DNA of 64,000 nucleotides. Origin: Hyphomicrobiales bacterium (GTDB lineage Bacteria; Pseudomonadota; Alphaproteobacteria; Rhizobiales; Rhizobiaceae). The number at the start of each line of letters is the position of its first letter. Within the stretch, counting starts at the first letter, position 1. The notes beneath the pieces were generated by a model. That model worked only from the letters and a program-made list of their open reading frames with translations. It ran no database searches and had not been told where the DNA came from. The stretch covers positions 310,001 to 374,000 of the forward strand of contig UBWZ01000008.1 in assembly GCA_900469345.1 (NCBI GenBank). The letters run 5' to 3'. Positions 1-8,275 of this stretch are shown one piece after another. The position numbers and the translations under genes were made by a program.

Positions 1-109
1 CCTTCATGCGCCGTTAACCGCTGCGGAAACGATTGTTGCCCGGCGGCCCGCATGGCCGCTTCCAGCAATGCTGTGGCAGGATTAGATGTTGGGAAAAGGA
101 GACATGTCC

Positions 110-391
110 ATGCGCCACATCCTGTCCGGCCTTGCAATCCTGTTGGCCTCCGGCACCGCTGCCCTTGCGGGCGGGCTGACGGAGGCGCCGATCACGCTCA
201 TCCAGGGAAACACGATCACCAGGTCGGACGACCGTCCGGTCAGGCCGCAGCGCTATGTCTGCGTCGTCCCGCCGGCCCAGAGCGATAATCGCAGCAGCCC
301 CTATGTCTGCCGTGCCCGCGAGGGCAGGGTAGGCGGCAGCTGCCGTTGCGATAACGTCGTTGGTTCGGGACGGCTCGACCTCGCCAACTAG
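110..391 (+). CDS. Small secreted Cys-containing protein, unknown function
   Basis: A 93-residue protein whose first 21 residues form a Sec signal peptide (basic start, then a hydrophobic stretch ending LAGG). The mature part has four cysteines (two in YVCxV and YVCRA contexts, two in a CRC motif), which suggests a disulphide-bonded periplasmic protein. The ATG at 110 is chosen because AGGAG lies 8 bases upstream; the in-frame ATGs at 86 and 104 are badly placed for that ribosome site. It converges on the methyltransferase gene that ends at 423. I do not recognise a characterised family; such short proteins are common as hypothetical genes in rhizobia. Confidence 0.6.
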   Translation: MRHILSGLAILLASGTAALAGGLTEAPITLIQGNTITRSDDRPVRPQRYVCVVPPAQSDNRSSPYVCRAREGRVGGSCRCDNVVGSGRLDLAN

Positions 392-422
392 GCCGGCCGC
401 AAGAGAGCAAGCAGGCGCGTGC

Positions 423-1667
423 CTATTTCTCCAGCAGCGCCACCGCCTCCACGTGCGCCGACCAGAGGAACTGGTCGATCGGCACCACGGTCTTGACCCG
501 GTATCCGCCGTCTACGAGGATGCGAAGATCGCGCGCCAGCGTCGCCGGATTGCAGCTGACGGCGGCAACCGACTTGATGGGCGACCGGGCCACTTCCTTT
601 GCCAGCGCGTCCGCACCGGCCCGCGGCGGATCGAAGACCAGCCCGTCATAGAGCTTCAGCTCGGATGCCATCATCGGCCGGCGGAACAGGTCGCGCTTCT
701 CGACCGTCACGGGCTTCAGTCCCTGCGTGTTGCGGGCCGCGTGGTCCAGTGCCTTCACCGACTTGTCGTCGCCTTCGACCGCATGCACCTTCGCCTTGCG
801 GGCAAGCCGCAGCGCAAACGTGCCGGAACCGGCAAACAGGTCGATGACCCGCTTGGAGCGGGAAAGATGCGACAGCACCAGCTCGGCCATGGACTCTTCC
901 GCCGGCACGGTCGCCTGGACGAAAGCGCCGGCGGGCGGCGAGACTTTCGTGCCGCCGAAATCGAGCAGCGGACGCTGCTGCTCGATCACCACCTCGCCGT
1001 TCACCGATAGCCTGGCGATGCCGCGCAGCGAAAGGACCGTTTCGGTGGCGGCCCGCCGCTGCTTGTCGTTGGGCGCCTTCAGCCCCTCGGCGGCGATGTC
1101 GAGGCCGGAGAGCGTTTCGAGAACCGCCACCCGGAAGACGTCCTGGCCCTGCGCCAGCGACCGGGCGATGGCGCGGATCGCGTCGAGGCGACCGACGATG
1201 CCCGGTGTCGTGATGGGACATTCCTCGACGGAGAAGATCTGGTTGGTCTCGGCGCGGTTGTAGCCGAGCAGCAGACCCTTGTCGGTCAGGCGCACGGAGA
1301 AGACCACGCGGCGACGCTCGCCGGGCCGGGCGATGACGAGCGGCGCCACCTCCGGCTCCAGCCCGCGGGATTTCAGCGCCTCCACGACGAGGTTGCGCTT
1401 GAAGGCGTGATAGGGCGTATCGGCAAGATGCTGCAGCACGCAGCCGCCGCACAGGTCGCCCTCATAACCGAAGTGCTTGCACGCTGGCGTGACGCGGTCG
1501 GGCGACAGGTTGGAGGTCGACATGACCGTGCCGTGGTCGCCGTTGCGGGCAATCGCGATCTTTTCTCCCGGCAGCGAAAACGGGACATAGACCGGAACGT
1601 TGTCGGCATGGGCGACGCCGTGCCCCTGGGCGCCAAGCGTTTCGATGGTAACGGTGACAGTGCTCAT
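423..1667 (-). CDS. Class I SAM-dependent RNA (uracil-5-)methyltransferase, TrmA/RumA-like
   Basis: A 414-residue enzyme of the TrmA/RlmD family that methylates C5 of a uridine in RNA, most likely 23S rRNA. An N-terminal TRAM-like domain (about residues 1-55) is followed by Fe-S cysteines in a C-x9-CGGC arrangement and a fourth cysteine in EECP. The SAM loop reads DLFAGSGTF, the DPPRAG motif follows, and the nucleophile is the Cys of SCNPATLARD at about residue 372. The ATG at 1667 overlaps the tlyA stop as ATGA, so it is translationally coupled; a longer upstream reading would run into tlyA and is not believed. Pairing with tlyA gives a small RNA-modification operon. Exact target site (m5U1939 or m5U747) cannot be told from sequence. 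Confidence 0.88.
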   Translation of the reverse strand: MSTVTVTIETLGAQGHGVAHADNVPVYVPFSLPGEKIAIARNGDHGTVMSTSNLSPDRVTPACKHFGYEGDLCGGCVLQHLADTPYHAFKRNLVVEALKSRGLEPEVAPLVIARPGERRRVVFSVRLTDKGLLLGYNRAETNQIFSVEECPITTPGIVGRLDAIRAIARSLAQGQDVFRVAVLETLSGLDIAAEGLKAPNDKQRRAATETVLSLRGIARLSVNGEVVIEQQRPLLDFGGTKVSPPAGAFVQATVPAEESMAELVLSHLSRSKRVIDLFAGSGTFALRLARKAKVHAVEGDDKSVKALDHAARNTQGLKPVTVEKRDLFRRPMMASELKLYDGLVFDPPRAGADALAKEVARSPIKSVAAVSCNPATLARDLRILVDGGYRVKTVVPIDQFLWSAHVEAVALLEK

Positions 1668-2419
1668 TGGGGCTTTCGTCCGGCCAGAAGAAATTCCTCG
1701 TTGCCGTCGCCGCCGGCGATCGGCGAGGGGATCATTCCGAGGCTTGTCCAGCCCATGTCCTCGCTCAGCCAGCGTTCGAGCTCGGCCGCCACGGCGGGCG
1801 CCGTTTCGGGCTCCTTGAGGAGACCCGCCTTGCTGATCGCATCGCGGCCGGCTTCGAACTGCGGCTTGACCAGGAGCACGCAATGGGCGCCGGGCTCTGC
1901 GAGCTCCAGCGCTGGCGCCAGCGCGAGCTTCAGCGAAATGAACGAGACGTCGGAGACGAGGAAGGTGATCTCCCGCTCGTCATAGTCTTCCGCCGTCAGA
2001 TAGCGGGCGTTGAGACCCTCGATATTCGTGACCCTGGGACTGGCCACCAGCCGCGGGTGCAACTGGTCGTGGCCGACGTCGATCGCCGTCACATGCGCTG
2101 CCCCGCGCTTCAGGAGAACCTCCGTGAACCCACCGGTGGAGGCGCCGATGTCGAGACATTCGTGGCCCGTCGGGTCGAGCTCGAAATGATCGAGCGCCGC
2201 GACGAGCTTCAGCGCCGCGCGCGACACGTAATCCTGGGCCGGATCATTGATCGTGATGGCGGCGTTGAGCGGAAACGTCAGGCTGGGCTTGGTGACGACG
2301 CGACCGTTGACGGTCACGGTGCCACGCGAAATGGCATCTCGCGCCCGAGCGCGGCTCGCGACGAGATCGAGCGACACCAGAAGTTGGTCGAGGCGCTGGG
2401 GAGGGGAGGATGTGGACAT
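1664..2419 (-). CDS. tlyA: TlyA family rRNA methyltransferase / hemolysin A
   Basis: A 251-residue protein with an N-terminal S4 RNA-binding domain (residues ~7-60, opening RLDQLLVSLDL and carrying GxVxVNG) and a C-terminal FtsJ-like Rossmann methyltransferase whose SAM loop is DIGASTGGFT near residue 95. Family members 2'-O-methylate cytidines in 16S and/or 23S rRNA; the older name hemolysin reflects a secondary phenotype. Length fits the family (about 250). It lies upstream of the RumA-like gene with a 4-base ATGA overlap. In rhizobia tlyA commonly follows dxs; here a gene on the opposite strand separates them. Confidence 0.9.
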   Translation of the reverse strand: MSTSSPPQRLDQLLVSLDLVASRARARDAISRGTVTVNGRVVTKPSLTFPLNAAITINDPAQDYVSRAALKLVAALDHFELDPTGHECLDIGASTGGFTEVLLKRGAAHVTAIDVGHDQLHPRLVASPRVTNIEGLNARYLTAEDYDEREITFLVSDVSFISLKLALAPALELAEPGAHCVLLVKPQFEAGRDAISKAGLLKEPETAPAVAAELERWLSEDMGWTSLGMIPSPIAGGDGNEEFLLAGRKPQ

Positions 2420-2531
2420 GGCCAGTCAATGGCGCTCTTTGGCCTGCTGCGCAAGCTTTTTGTCCGGCCGGCAGTCTTCACCCGGGCCTGCGTCCATACT
2501 AGTCTGTCGGTGCATGGGGCGGGAGGATGAC

Positions 2532-3527
2532 ATGTTGCGACTGTGTTTGACGGCAGGCCTGCTTCTCGCGGCAACCGGCGCCTTGGCCAACGATACGATG
2601 GCCGAGCTGAAGACCGGCGGGCTCATCTACGTCCAGACCACGGACGTGACGATGGAAGAGGAGGCGCTCTTCATCTCCCGTGAGCAGGTTCTGGTCGATT
2701 ACATCTTTCGCAATACCGGGGAAAAGGACGTCGAGTCGGTGATTGCCTTTCCGATGCCCGACATCACCGGCGAGATGGATGCCAATCTTGCGCTCAACGA
2801 CTTCGAGACCGACAATTTTCTGAACTTTTCGGTCGTCCAGGACGGACAGCCGATCAAGCCCGCGCTGCAGCAGCGTGTCACCGCGGCGGGCATCGATCGC
2901 ACCGACGAGCTGAGGGCGCTCAAGATTCCGCTTCTGCCCTACAGCGAAAAGACGCTTGCCGCGATGAATGCGCTGCCGGCCGAGGTCAAGACGGACCTGA
3001 TCTCGAAGGGCCTTGCCTTTTCCGAGCGCTACGACGCCGGCAAAGGCTGGCAGGAAGAGCTGCGGCCGGCTTGGACGCTGCATTCGGCATTCTGGTGGAA
3101 GACCAAGTTTCCAGCCGGTAAGCCGGTGCATGTAAGGCACCGCTATCAGCCGAGCGTCGGCGGCACGGTCGCCATGACCTTCGTCCAGGATGGCAAGCCG
3201 GGCAACACCTTTAAGGACTATGCGGCCCGCTACTGCATCGACGACGCCTTCATGAAGACGGCGGCCAAGCTCGAGGCGGAGGCAGGCAAGTCCGGCCCCA
3301 CCTATACGGAACAGTGGGTTTCCTACGTGCTGACCACCGGCGCCAACTGGGGCGGGCCGATCGGCCGGTTCTCGCTGACGATCGATAAGGGCGATCCGGA
3401 CGATTATGTCAGCTTTTGCGGCAAGGGCGTTCGCAAGGTGGGCGAGACCACCTTCCAAATGACGGCCGAAAACTTCACGCCGGAAAAGGATCTCGATATC
3501 CTGTTCCTCGCCGCCGCCGACCAGTAA
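2532..3527 (+). CDS. DUF4424 family periplasmic protein
   Basis: A 331-residue protein with a signal peptide (MLRLCLTAGLLLAATGALA) and a mature sequence that begins NDTMAELKTGGL, the recognisable opening of the DUF4424 family. The start at 2532 has GGGAGG about 7 bases upstream. The body is rich in beta-type segments and aromatic pairs (HSAFWWKTKFPAG, a YRYQPS-like stretch HRYQPSVGG) and contains two cysteines that could pair. Family function is not established. The gene is transcribed opposite to tlyA and dxs and sits between them, so it interrupts what is often a dxs-tlyA operon. Likely a stand-alone secreted or outer-surface protein. Confidence 0.75.
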   Translation: MLRLCLTAGLLLAATGALANDTMAELKTGGLIYVQTTDVTMEEEALFISREQVLVDYIFRNTGEKDVESVIAFPMPDITGEMDANLALNDFETDNFLNFSVVQDGQPIKPALQQRVTAAGIDRTDELRALKIPLLPYSEKTLAAMNALPAEVKTDLISKGLAFSERYDAGKGWQEELRPAWTLHSAFWWKTKFPAGKPVHVRHRYQPSVGGTVAMTFVQDGKPGNTFKDYAARYCIDDAFMKTAAKLEAEAGKSGPTYTEQWVSYVLTTGANWGGPIGRFSLTIDKGDPDDYVSFCGKGVRKVGETTFQMTAENFTPEKDLDILFLAAADQ

Positions 3528-3537
3528 GCGGAAGCGG

Positions 3538-3563
3538 CGGCTAGGAACAGACGGGCCTAGCCG
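3538..3563. terminator. Convergent hairpin between the DUF4424 gene and dxs
   Basis: Perfect 8-base inverted repeat CGGCTAGG/CCTAGCCG with a 10-base loop, lying between two convergent genes and including the dxs stop codon. No U-tract follows on either strand, so it is a weak or factor-assisted terminator at best. Confidence 0.35.
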
Positions 3564-5476
3564 GCGGCGCCGACACCGATCTGCGGGTTGCCGAGCGCGC
3601 CGAACACGGCGGCAACGATCCCGGCACGGTCAAGCCCGGCCGCGGCGTACATGGCGTCGGGGCTCGCCTGCTCCATCCACACATCGGGCAACACCAGCGG
3701 CCGGATCTTCAGGCCCTGGTCGAGCAGGCCTTCCATGGCCATGAACTGCAACACCTGGCTTGCAAATCCGCCGACGGCGCCTTCTTCGACCGTGATCAGC
3801 ACCTCGTGATGGCGGGCGAGCTGGCGGATCAGGTCATGGTCGAGGGGCTTTGCGAAGCGCGCATCCGCAACGGTCGTCGAAAGCCCGGCGGCATCGAGGT
3901 CTTCAGCGGCGAGCAGGCAATCCTTCAGGCGCGTCCCAAAGGAAAGGATAGCGACCTTGCTGCCCTGCTTCAGGACCCGGCCCTTGCCGATTTCCAGGAT
4001 GCGGCCCCGCTCGGGAAGCTCGACGCCCACGCCTTCGCCGCGCGGATAGCGGAACGAGATCGGACCCTCGTCATAGGCAGAGGCCGTGCGCACCATGTGC
4101 TTCAGCTCCGCCTCGTCGGCGGCGGCCATCACCACCATGCCCGGAAGCGTGGCGAGAAACGTCGTGTCGAACGAGCCGGCGTGGGTCGGTCCATCGGCGC
4201 CGACGAAGCCGGCGCGGTCGATCGGAAAGCGCACCGGCAGCTTCTGGATCGCCACGTCGTGCACGACCTGGTCGTAGCCGCGCTGCAGGAAGGTCGAATA
4301 AAGCGCGCAGAACGGCTTGTAGCCCTCGGCGGCGAGGCCGGCGGCAAAGGTCACCGCATGCTGCTCGGCAATGCCGACGTCGAAGGTGCGGGAGGGAAAC
4401 AGCCCCTGCATCTTGTCGAGGCCTGTGCCGTTCGGCATCGCAGCGGTGATGGCGACGATCTTGTCGTCGATCGTGGCTTCCTGCACCAGCGCATCGCCGA
4501 ACACGCTCGTATAGCTCGGCGCGTTCGGCTTGGACTTGGCCTGCGTCCCGGTGACGACGTCGAACTTGTTGACGCCATGGTACTTGTCGGCGGCAGCCTC
4601 GGCGGGCGGGTAGCCCTTGCCCTTCTGGGTGACGACGTGGATCAGCACCGGGCCGCGCGCATTGTCGCGCACATTGCGCAGGACCGGCAGCAGGTGCTCG
4701 AACGAATGCCCGTCGATCGGGCCGATATGATAAAAGCCCATCTCTTCGAACATCGTGCCGCCCGTCACGTAGCCGCGCGCGTGTTCGACGGCCCGGGTGA
4801 TGGCACGGTCGATAGACTTGCCGAGATAGCCGGTCAGCTTCTTGCCCAGGTCGCGCACGCCCATATAGGCGCGGCCGGAGGCAAGCCTCGCGAGATAGGC
4901 GCTCATGGCTCCGGTCGGCGGCGCGATCGACATGTCGTTGTCGTTGAGGATGACGATCAGCCGGGCATCGAGCGCGCCGGCATTGTTGAGCGCTTCATAG
5001 GCCATGCCGGCCGACATCGCCCCGTCGCCGATCACCGAGATCACATTGCGCTTGGAGCCGGACAGATCTGCCGCGACAGCCATGCCGAGGCCGGCAGAAA
5101 TCGACGTCGAGGAGTGGGCCGCACCGAAGGGATCGTATTCGCTCTCGGCCCGGCGGGTGAAGCCCGAAAGCCCGTTCTCCTGGCGCAGCGTCCGGATCCG
5201 GTCGCGTCGGCCGGTCAGGATCTTGTGCGGATAGCATTGATGGCCGACATCGAAAATCAGCCGGTCGTCTGGCGTGTTGAACACCTTGTGGATGGCGATC
5301 GTGAGCTCCACCACACCGAGGCCGGCGCCCAGATGACCGCCCGTCTGGGAGACCGCGTCGATCATCTCGTCCCGCAGCTCGCGGGCGAACTGGGGCAGTT
5401 CGCGGTCGTCCACCTTGCGAAGGTCGGCTGGAAGCTTGACTTGGTCGAGCAGCGGCGTCGCGGGGAGAGATGTCAC
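3557..5476 (-). CDS. dxs: 1-deoxy-D-xylulose-5-phosphate synthase
   Basis: A 639-residue thiamine-diphosphate enzyme that condenses pyruvate and glyceraldehyde-3-phosphate to DXP, the first step of the MEP isoprenoid pathway and a precursor for thiamine and pyridoxal. Visible motifs: [13 protein letters not shown] near residue 80, the ThDP loop GDGAMSAG at 150-157, and the transketolase pyrimidine and C-terminal domains ([15 protein letters not shown], then SFRYPRGEG). Length is typical. It shares the MEP pathway with ispH elsewhere in this window. An inverted repeat lies 37 bases upstream of the start. In relatives dxs follows xseB closely; here an MNT/HEPN pair separates them. Confidence 0.97.
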   Translation of the reverse strand: MTSLPATPLLDQVKLPADLRKVDDRELPQFARELRDEMIDAVSQTGGHLGAGLGVVELTIAIHKVFNTPDDRLIFDVGHQCYPHKILTGRRDRIRTLRQENGLSGFTRRAESEYDPFGAAHSSTSISAGLGMAVAADLSGSKRNVISVIGDGAMSAGMAYEALNNAGALDARLIVILNDNDMSIAPPTGAMSAYLARLASGRAYMGVRDLGKKLTGYLGKSIDRAITRAVEHARGYVTGGTMFEEMGFYHIGPIDGHSFEHLLPVLRNVRDNARGPVLIHVVTQKGKGYPPAEAAADKYHGVNKFDVVTGTQAKSKPNAPSYTSVFGDALVQEATIDDKIVAITAAMPNGTGLDKMQGLFPSRTFDVGIAEQHAVTFAAGLAAEGYKPFCALYSTFLQRGYDQVVHDVAIQKLPVRFPIDRAGFVGADGPTHAGSFDTTFLATLPGMVVMAAADEAELKHMVRTASAYDEGPISFRYPRGEGVGVELPERGRILEIGKGRVLKQGSKVAILSFGTRLKDCLLAAEDLDAAGLSTTVADARFAKPLDHDLIRQLARHHEVLITVEEGAVGGFASQVLQFMAMEGLLDQGLKIRPLVLPDVWMEQASPDAMYAAAGLDRAGIVAAVFGALGNPQIGVGAAG

Positions 5477-5695
5477 GGAAGCGGGGCCTTCTCTTTTTCT
5501 CGGCTGAAGCGCCTCTTCTCACAGATGAGAAGAAAACAGGCTTTTTCAAGTTTTCTGCGGCAAGGTTTCTAATCGATTTCAGCCGGCGGGCAAGGGGACA
5601 AACTCCGCCTCGTCCCCGAGCACGATCGTGAAGCGGGCCATAGCGCCAGGTAGTTTGCCCACGCGGATCTGCCTGGCAGAGATTGGGCTGGCCCG
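5477..5695. other. Junction between dxs and the MNT/HEPN cassette
   Basis: This 219-base gap holds the dxs leader hairpin and, on the minus strand, an open reading stretch from about 5699 to a TGA at 5578 whose end reads MARFTIVLGDEAEFVPLPAG. It has no good start or ribosome site and no family I recognise. It may be the tail of a decayed gene left by the insertion that brought the cassette, or chance. Confidence 0.3.
5514..5533 (-). promoter_or_regulatory. Inverted repeat in the dxs 5' leader
   Basis: Perfect 8-base arms TCTTCTCA/TGAGAAGA around a 4-base loop, centred about 47 bases before the dxs start. On the transcript it would fold as a short hairpin with a UCUG loop; as DNA it could be an operator. 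Function is inferred only from position. Confidence 0.4.
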
Positions 5696-6022
5696 TTACA
5701 GCGTTTCCTGCTCGTCTGGATATCGTCCCAGGAAGCTGTCGAGGTCGGCCATAAGCGCAGGGAGATTGATCGTAACAATGGCCCAAACGGCGACGTCCAG
5801 AACATTTGAGTACTCATGGCGCAAGATATTGCCGAGGTTTCGTATGCCTCGCCAGTTATGATCTGGAAACAATTCCTCGGCTGACGGGCCGAGCTTGACG
5901 GCAGCCTCTGACAAGCGCGAAAGGCAGCGCTCTGAGGCGCCCTTGACCAACTGGTTGCTCTGGTAGGCGGAGAAATCCATACCCCTTGTGTAGTCGAGAA
6001 CTGCTTGGCCATTCTCGACCAT
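5696..6022 (-). CDS. HEPN (DUF86/HepT-like) ribonuclease toxin
   Basis: A helical protein of at least 108 residues matching the DUF86/HepT branch of HEPN ribonucleases. The active-site block reads RNLGNILRHEY (Arg-x-Leu...-Arg-His-x-Tyr), with ERCLSRLSEAAVKLG upstream as in the family. It follows a minimal nucleotidyltransferase gene by 25 bases, the standard MntA-HepT order, in which the nucleotidyltransferase neutralises HEPN by adenylylating a tyrosine near the active site (established for MntA/HepT). The first ATG is at 6022, but family proteins usually begin further upstream with an RLRDM-like segment, and that segment (IRLRDM) is present in frame before the ATG. A non-ATG start between 6055 and 6031 is therefore likely. 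Confidence 0.8.
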   Translation of the reverse strand: MVENGQAVLDYTRGMDFSAYQSNQLVKGASERCLSRLSEAAVKLGPSAEELFPDHNWRGIRNLGNILRHEYSNVLDVAVWAIVTINLPALMADLDSFLGRYPDEQETL

Positions 6023-6047
6023 GTCCCGCAGGCGAATAAGAGGGCGC

Positions 6048-6359
6048 TTAGTAGGCTATAGCGCGATCGCGGTCTACGTTCCGCCGAAAACGCTCCTTGT
6101 TCATCGGCTCTGAGACGATATCCACGCTTCTGGCACCGGTAATACCGGCGATCAGCAAGCGCAGGTCTTCAATTGCACTGAAGTAGCCGAAGCCTGACTG
6201 GATCACCGGTTCCGCAAAGGCCACGAGGACATCGAGATCCGACCCCGGGGTCGCGTCTCCGCGGGCAACCGAGCCGAATATCGACACATGCTCAGCGCCG
6301 GCAGCGCGAAGCTGGTCTTCGTGCTCCCTCAGTTTTGCAATGACCAAGTCCTTGTCCAT
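6048..6359 (-). CDS. Minimal nucleotidyltransferase antitoxin (MntA-like)
   Basis: A 103-residue protein with the nucleotidyltransferase signature GSVARGDATPGSDLDVLV: the GS loop and the Asp-x-Asp metal pair at about residues 28-47, and a later Asp in SVDIVSEP as the third acidic position. This is the MNT family that pairs with HEPN toxins as an antitoxin, adding AMP to the partner. The start at 6359 (MDKDLVIAK) is preferred to an upstream ATG because the N-terminus then matches family length. The HEPN gene follows at once. The pair looks more AT-rich and has different codon choice from its dxs and xseB neighbours, which points to transfer. Confidence 0.82.
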   Translation of the reverse strand: MDKDLVIAKLREHEDQLRAAGAEHVSIFGSVARGDATPGSDLDVLVAFAEPVIQSGFGYFSAIEDLRLLIAGITGARSVDIVSEPMNKERFRRNVDRDRAIAY

Positions 6360-6528
6360 GCCGCCAATATAACCGCCCGAGCCCATCCGGTCGAGATCAC
6401 TCCGATGCCGCATTCCTGAAGCTGTCGGTGCGTGCTTCGGCTACGCTTCAGGGCGGGAAATTCAGGTCTAAGAACCACATCCGTTAGGCAGTCGCCCGGA
6501 TCGGAGCATTACGAGAACGTGAAACCGC

Positions 6529-6795
6529 TCATTCGCCGTCGAGTGGCTCGACACCTGCCGGATTGCCCGAGCGGTCGAGGCGGATCTTCTCGATCCGGCT
6601 TTCTGCCGCCGTCAGCAGTTTCTCGCAGTGCTTCTTCAAAGCTTCGCCGCGCTCGTAGATGGCGATCGATTCGTCGAGCGCCACGTCGCCGCGCTCCAGC
6701 CGGGCGACGATGCTTTCCAGCTCGGCCACGGCCTTTTCGAAGGAATAGCCGCTCACGTCGGCCGCGGACTGGCTCGCCCCGGTGCTGTCGGTCAT
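6529..6795 (-). CDS. xseB: Exodeoxyribonuclease VII small subunit
   Basis: An 88-residue protein of the XseB family: the helical hairpin reads [18 protein letters not shown] then [19 protein letters not shown], as in other small subunits. It binds XseA in a large complex that degrades single-stranded DNA to short oligonucleotides. It starts 4 bases after the stop of the HDAC-like gene, so the two are cotranscribed. In relatives dxs follows directly; here the MNT/HEPN pair lies between. A 170-base gap without a gene separates it from the nucleotidyltransferase start. Confidence 0.93.
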   Translation of the reverse strand: MTDSTGASQSAADVSGYSFEKAVAELESIVARLERGDVALDESIAIYERGEALKKHCEKLLTAAESRIEKIRLDRSGNPAGVEPLDGE

Positions 6796-6799
6796 TCCC

Positions 6800-7732
6800 T
6801 TATCCCCTCATCAGTCTGCAGATGTGCAGCCCGGCCGATTCGGCCAGGCCCTCGAGATCATAGCCGCCCTCGAGCAGGCTGACGACCCGGTTGCCGGCGT
6901 ATTTCCCGGCAATTTCCATGACCCGCCCCGTCGCCCAGTCGAAGTCGTTGCCGACCAGGTTGATCTGCGCCAGCGGATCCCGGTGGTGGGCGTCGAAGCC
7001 CGCCGAGATGATGATGAAGTCGGGCCGGAAGTTTTCGAGCGCCGGCAGCACGCGCGACCGGAAGGCCTCGTGGAAGTGCTCGCTGCCCGTATCGGGGGAC
7101 AGCGGGGCGTTGACGATGTTGTTCTTCGTGCCTGTCTCGTCCTTGGCGCCGGTGCCGGGATAGAGCGGCATCTGGTGGGTGGAGGTGAAAAGCACGGACG
7201 GATCGTTCCAGAAGATATCCTGCGTGCCGTTGCCGTGATGCACGTCCCAGTCGACGATCGCGACGCGCTCGACGCCATAGACCTTTTGCGCATGGCGGGC
7301 GGCGATCGCGGCATTGTTGAACAGGCAAAAACCCATCGCCTTGTTGCGCTCGGCATGGTGCCCGGGCGGTCGGCTCGCCACGAAGGCGTTGTCGACCCGC
7401 CCGGAAAGCACGTCGTCGACCGCGGCAAGTGCGCCGCCGACGGCCGTCAGCGCCACCTGCAGGCTCTTCGGGCTGACATAGGTGTCCGCCTCGATCTGCC
7501 GGATCGTGTCTTCCTCCGGGACCTCGCGCATGACGGCGCGCAGATGCTCTTCGGGGTGTGCCAGCAGCACCGCGTCCTCGTTGGCCTGCGGCGCCGGCTT
7601 GCGGTCCAGCTTTTCGAAATTCGGGTGCTGGAGGGCGATCGCCAGCGATCGCAGCCGGTCCGCCCGCTCGGGATGCCCGGGCGGCGTATTGTGTTCGAGG
7701 AAGATCTCGTGTTCGTACAGGCGCGTGGTCAT
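6800..7732 (-). CDS. Histone deacetylase-like amidohydrolase
   Basis: A 310-residue zinc hydrolase of the HDAC/AcuC/acetylpolyamine amidohydrolase superfamily. Visible active-site blocks are [16 protein letters not shown] (His-His dyad, about residue 120), [11 protein letters not shown] (zinc Asp and His, about 157-167), and [12 protein letters not shown] (second zinc Asp, about 250), ending with [12 protein letters not shown]. Substrates could be acetyl-lysine, acetylpolyamines or acetylated small molecules; sequence alone does not decide. It is first in an apparent operon with xseB (4-base gap). GAGG lies about 10 bases before the ATG. Confidence 0.9.
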   Translation of the reverse strand: MTTRLYEHEIFLEHNTPPGHPERADRLRSLAIALQHPNFEKLDRKPAPQANEDAVLLAHPEEHLRAVMREVPEEDTIRQIEADTYVSPKSLQVALTAVGGALAAVDDVLSGRVDNAFVASRPPGHHAERNKAMGFCLFNNAAIAARHAQKVYGVERVAIVDWDVHHGNGTQDIFWNDPSVLFTSTHQMPLYPGTGAKDETGTKNNIVNAPLSPDTGSEHFHEAFRSRVLPALENFRPDFIIISAGFDAHHRDPLAQINLVGNDFDWATGRVMEIAGKYAGNRVVSLLEGGYDLEGLAESAGLHICRLMRG

Positions 7733-7852
7733 GGAGAGCTGCCTCGTGGGGTGGCATCCGGCGGGTGATCTGGGACATGGCGCGGTGGTCGCTGCATTTC
7801 AAGCCGCATCTGCCGGCGCCGCCGGTTGTTTCGGTCGAAGGACTGGTCTTTA

Positions 7853-8275
7853 ATGCAGGCAGCAAGCCAGAGGGCGACAGTGGTCAAGGACAAGGTCAAA
7901 GCACAGGAATTCAGGGTGCCGTTTCGCGACGTCGACCTCAACGGCGAAATGTTTCGCGCCGCCTATGTCGTGCGCGCCGAGGAGGCCGTCAGCGAATTCT
8001 GGCGCAGGCGCAGCGCTGGCAACGATCCTTGGTTCAACGTCGCCAAGGTCAGTTGCACCTTCCATGCGCCGCTGAAGCTTGGCGATCTCGTCCACACCCA
8101 TGTGGGCGTCAGCAAGATTGGCGGAAAATCGGCCGGCTTCATCGTCCGCATGATGCGCGGCGACGAAGCCGTGGCGGAGGCGGAACTCGTCTGGACCACC
8201 CACGATCAGGCGACCCGCGAGCCCGTCGCGCTTCCGGAAGACCTGCGCGACTGGCTCTACCAGTTCCTCGACTAG
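7853..8275 (+). CDS. Acyl-CoA thioesterase, hotdog-fold 4HBT family
   Basis: A 140-residue hotdog protein (YbgC/FadM type). The signature FRDVDLNGEMFRAAYVV near residue 20 corresponds to the 4HBT motif in which Asp lies before a helix, though the usual H-x-N-N is replaced. The remaining blocks (VAKVSCTFHAPLKLGDLVHTHVGVSKIGGKS-like strand-turn-strand) fit a thioesterase that hydrolyses acyl-CoA or aryl-CoA. The ATG at 7853 has GAAGGA about 10 bases upstream; an in-frame TTG at 7826 is less likely. Its stop codon and that of bioY overlap in the palindrome CTAG at 8272-8275. Confidence 0.78.
   Translation: MQAASQRATVVKDKVKAQEFRVPFRDVDLNGEMFRAAYVVRAEEAVSEFWRRRSAGNDPWFNVAKVSCTFHAPLKLGDLVHTHVGVSKIGGKSAGFIVRMMRGDEAVAEAELVWTTHDQATREPVALPEDLRDWLYQFLD

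Noticed and set aside
3806-5572. 588-residue open frame on the plus strand
   Set aside because: It lies wholly opposite dxs; the translation is rich in Arg/His/Gly/Ala with no family motif, as expected for the complement of GC-rich coding sequence.
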